In this document: positions 14,411 through 16,498 of the stretch, one piece after another | How the letters are laid out: each line of letters opens with the position of its first letter | Position numbering within the stretch: position 1 is the stretch's first letter | DNA from: Chloroflexota bacterium | GTDB lineage: Bacteria > Chloroflexota > Dehalococcoidia > Plut-88900 | Length of the DNA stretch: 16,498 bases | Direction: 5' to 3' | Assembly: GCA_022566235.1 (NCBI GenBank) | Contig: JADFJI010000012.1 | Span: 1 to 16,498, forward strand | The notes under the pieces: model-generated | What the model was told of the DNA's origin: nothing | Databases searched by the model: none | What the model saw: the letters and a program-made list of their open reading frames with translations, nothing else | Made by a program: the position numbers and the translations under genes

Positions 14411-16498
14411 TTAGCCTTTGCGTACCACCTGTATCACCTCGGTTGTCGGGGCGGGCAGTGACTCGACGCTTCCCTCGAATTTGGGAAGTGTCCGTTCCTT
14501 TTTTGTCTTGGTAACCTTTACCCTGGTGGCGTTCCAGGCCAGGGCGCCGGTGTTGGGATCGGTGAGAGGTGCCAGAATTGAGATGGGATTGGCACCGCGA
14601 TTCTCGGCGTATCTGCCGAACCCGGTGTGTCCCTGACCTACGGGAACGCTCACCGTTCCAGGTGGGGCGCCTCGGCTCACGTATGCCGGCACCTCGATTG
14701 CTCCGTACAGGGACCGGATCTCCACGATGTCATTGGTTTTGATCTTCAGTCTGCGAGCGTCCTCCAAGCTGATATCGGCCCAGGTGTCCCAGACTACCGT
14801 GGTCATCGGATCGGGACTTGCCTGTAGCCATGGCAGGTTGGCCAGCCGGCCATCGATCATGGAGTTGGATTGATATAGTACCAGGTTAAAGCTTTCCTCG
14901 TGGGGGGCGTTCTCAAATACCGGAAAGTTTGGCTCCGTAGGCAAGGGCTGGGGAGTGGCCTTGCTTTTGGGTTTCGCTTCGGTGTCGTACCAGACGCCCC
15001 TCTGGAGCAGGCCGTTCCAAAAGGTCTCGAAGTCGCCGGCGCGCAGGTTGCCCCGCCCCAGGGTATGGAGCTCTCGAGCGCTGTCTCGGACCGCCTCTTT
15101 GAAACTGCTCCAGGGCAGCGCTGAGGCCACGTCACCGCCCAGGCGATTGGCCAGGTTTATCAGAACGTCCCCGAAGGCCCGGGTCCTGAAGAAGGGATTA
15201 ACCGTCGGCTGCTGAATGGTGACCATCTCGTAGCCGGGTCCAGGATCGGGGACATCGTCACCCCACGATTCCAGGTATGTGTGGTCGGGGAGAATCAGGT
15301 CGGCCTGGGCGGTGGTGTCGTCCATGAAACTGGAGAAACTGACGATAAATGGCCCATTCTGCAAGTAGTCCTGGAAGCCCAGGGCCCTGGGCAGGCCATG
15401 CATAGGGTTGGCGTCCCTGAACATGAGAATGTCGAAATCACTACTGGATCCGGCTATTCTCTGCCAGTCCGCGAAGGTAGCTTTGTCCGGGCTGTTTCCA
15501 GACCCCGGCGATAGGGGTTCCGGGTTGAAGAATAGGCCGCCTCGGACTCCGACGCTGCCTACTAAAACGTTGAGGGAATAGATGGCTGTCAGATTGAAAA
15601 GGCCGTTGGTGTGGGCCCCGGCGGAGTTGCCCCCGATGGCCAGGCTTGGCTGCTCTTGGGCGAACCTTCTTGCCAGGTGGATGACCCGCTCCTCTGAAAC
15701 GCCGGTCTGTGCGGCTACCTTGTTGGGGGCGAAGCTGGCCAGGGCTTCGATGCCCCTGCCGCCGGTCATGGCGTCAGCCGCTCCTGTATCGCCCAGGCCC
15801 TCGTTGATGATGACGTAGGCCATGCTCAGGGCTAGAATGCCCTCCATCCCTGGTTTCACATGCACCCATTCATCGGCATTGGCTGCCGTCATGGAGAACC
15901 GACTCTCCGCCTGGACGAAGGTGCCCCGGTCCCGGTCACCTTGGCGGAACTCGCCATAGCCTCGGTTGTACCTCACCGTTGAGAGCCAGGTCTCCAGCAA
16001 GTCGACTCCGAAACCCATGAGGAAGCGGGTGTTTTCCAGGTCGAACTCTGGGAGGCTACTCTGCCCGAAAAGCTGCTCCATGGCGGCTTTTAGGTTAGTG
16101 GACCTTTCCATAGGATCAAAGGAGGCGTACCGGATCCCCGAGGCATCCACGAACCGTTTCACCACCAGGGCCAGCCTGCCTCTGAGAGGCTCGGTGGCCA
16201 GCAACACTCTGGATGAAGAGGTTTTTTGCAACCTCTGTGCCAGATCGGCCTCGGCAGCCTCCCAGGTCAAGCTTTCGAAGGCGCCGGTGCCCCTCTCCCC
16301 CACCCGACGCAACGGTCCCTGGATCCGGTCGGGGTGGTACAGGCCCTGAAGCCCTGCCTGGCCCCTAACGCAAAGCTTGCCCCGGCTGATGGGGTGATTG
16401 GGGTTGCCCTCGATCTTTTTGGCCCGGCCCTCCATCACCCTGACGATATTTCCGCAGCCGGCAGAGCACTGCCGACAGGTGCTGGCATACCAGGTATC
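14411..16498 (-). CDS. actB1: ActB1: molybdopterin-oxidoreductase-like subunit of an alternative complex III-type complex (5' end beyond window)
   Basis: The frame is open to the window edge, giving 695 visible residues; the true start lies outside. Visible residues 8, 11, 15 and 43 are Cys, forming a C-x2-C-x3-C-x27-C motif that binds a [4Fe-4S] cluster (FS0) in molybdopterin oxidoreductases. It is followed by the family segments EGNPNHPISRGKLC, LYHPDRIQGPLRR and ANADEWVHVKPG, and by a C-terminal beta-barrel-like domain near the NDIVEIRS stretch. This matches the B1 half of ActB and QrcB, which act as a structural or electron-transfer scaffold on the periplasmic side. Classical fused ActB, as I recall it, has lost these Cys, so keeping them is unusual. 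I see no clear Mo-ligating residue, so a working Mo site can be neither asserted nor excluded. The next gene, ActB2, starts 33 nt after the stop. A catalytic CISM-family enzyme is the main alternative. Confidence 0.85.
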   Translation of the reverse strand, partial: DTWYASTCRQCSAGCGNIVRVMEGRAKKIEGNPNHPISRGKLCVRGQAGLQGLYHPDRIQGPLRRVGERGTGAFESLTWEAAEADLAQRLQKTSSSRVLLATEPLRGRLALVVKRFVDASGIRYASFDPMERSTNLKAAMEQLFGQSSLPEFDLENTRFLMGFGVDLLETWLSTVRYNRGYGEFRQGDRDRGTFVQAESRFSMTAANADEWVHVKPGMEGILALSMAYVIINEGLGDTGAADAMTGGRGIEALASFAPNKVAAQTGVSEERVIHLARRFAQEQPSLAIGGNSAGAHTNGLFNLTAIYSLNVLVGSVGVRGGLFFNPEPLSPGSGNSPDKATFADWQRIAGSSSDFDILMFRDANPMHGLPRALGFQDYLQNGPFIVSFSSFMDDTTAQADLILPDHTYLESWGDDVPDPGPGYEMVTIQQPTVNPFFRTRAFGDVLINLANRLGGDVASALPWSSFKEAVRDSARELHTLGRGNLRAGDFETFWNGLLQRGVWYDTEAKPKSKATPQPLPTEPNFPVFENAPHEESFNLVLYQSNSMIDGRLANLPWLQASPDPMTTVVWDTWADISLEDARRLKIKTNDIVEIRSLYGAIEVPAYVSRGAPPGTVSVPVGQGHTGFGRYAENRGANPISILAPLTDPNTGALAWNATRVKVTKTKKERTLPKFEGSVESLPAPTTEVIQVVRKG

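Noticed and set aside
13622..14461. A 279-residue plus-strand open frame
   Set aside because: Antisense to actB2, whose Cys motifs prove the minus-strand reading.
1..16498. CRISPR arrays, tRNA/rRNA genes, insertion sequences
   Set aside because: No regularly spaced repeats, no cloverleaf or CCA-type signals, and no transposase-like reading frames were seen on either strand.

Overview
The window is a densely packed bacterial respiratory locus in which every supported gene lies on the minus strand, so it reads from high to low coordinates. Most junctions are overlaps of 4-8 nt or gaps under 50 nt, and GTG and TTG starts are common. The gene content (alternative complex III with System I cytochrome c maturation), the GC-rich coding style and scattered intergenic TTCGACAAGCTCA-type repeats would fit an uncultured member of the Chloroflexota (Dehalococcoidia/SAR202-like). 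That placement is an inference from gene content; no marker gene is present.

Region 1 (16498 to about 9640) encodes a membrane quinol-oxidising complex of the alternative complex III (ACIII/Act) type. It contains a molybdopterin-oxidoreductase-like subunit cut by the window edge (ActB1), a separate four-cluster ferredoxin subunit (ActB2), two NrfD/PsrC-family membrane subunits (an ActF-like one, then ActC), ActD (DUF3341) and a lipoprotein monohaem cytochrome c (ActE). The complex is atypical in four ways. ActB is split. ActB1 keeps the N-terminal Cys motif for a [4Fe-4S] cluster that classical ActB has lost. One ferredoxin Cys position of ActB2 is Asp. The second NrfD subunit sits between B2 and C.

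Region 2 (9611 to 4754) starts the cytochrome c maturation block with ccmH and ccmF. It continues with a CcmI-like zinc-ribbon protein, an unrecognised secreted and membrane-anchored protein ending in the same kind of helical segment, and a CopD-like four-helix membrane protein. The last gene is followed by about 250 bp of repeat-rich intergenic DNA.

Region 3 (4537 to 1624) has its own good sigma-70-type promoter and carries ccmA-ccmB-ccmC-ccmD-ccmE. Its CcmE has Glu where the haem-attaching His (or Cys) should be. Region 4 holds a zinc-binding medium-chain dehydrogenase/quinone oxidoreductase and, at the low-coordinate edge, the first 51 codons of a conserved-looking hypothetical protein.

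The likely logic is that the Ccm proteins translocate and attach haem to the c-type cytochromes of the neighbouring Act complex. That complex would pass quinol electrons through its iron-sulphur clusters and haems to a periplasmic carrier or oxidase.
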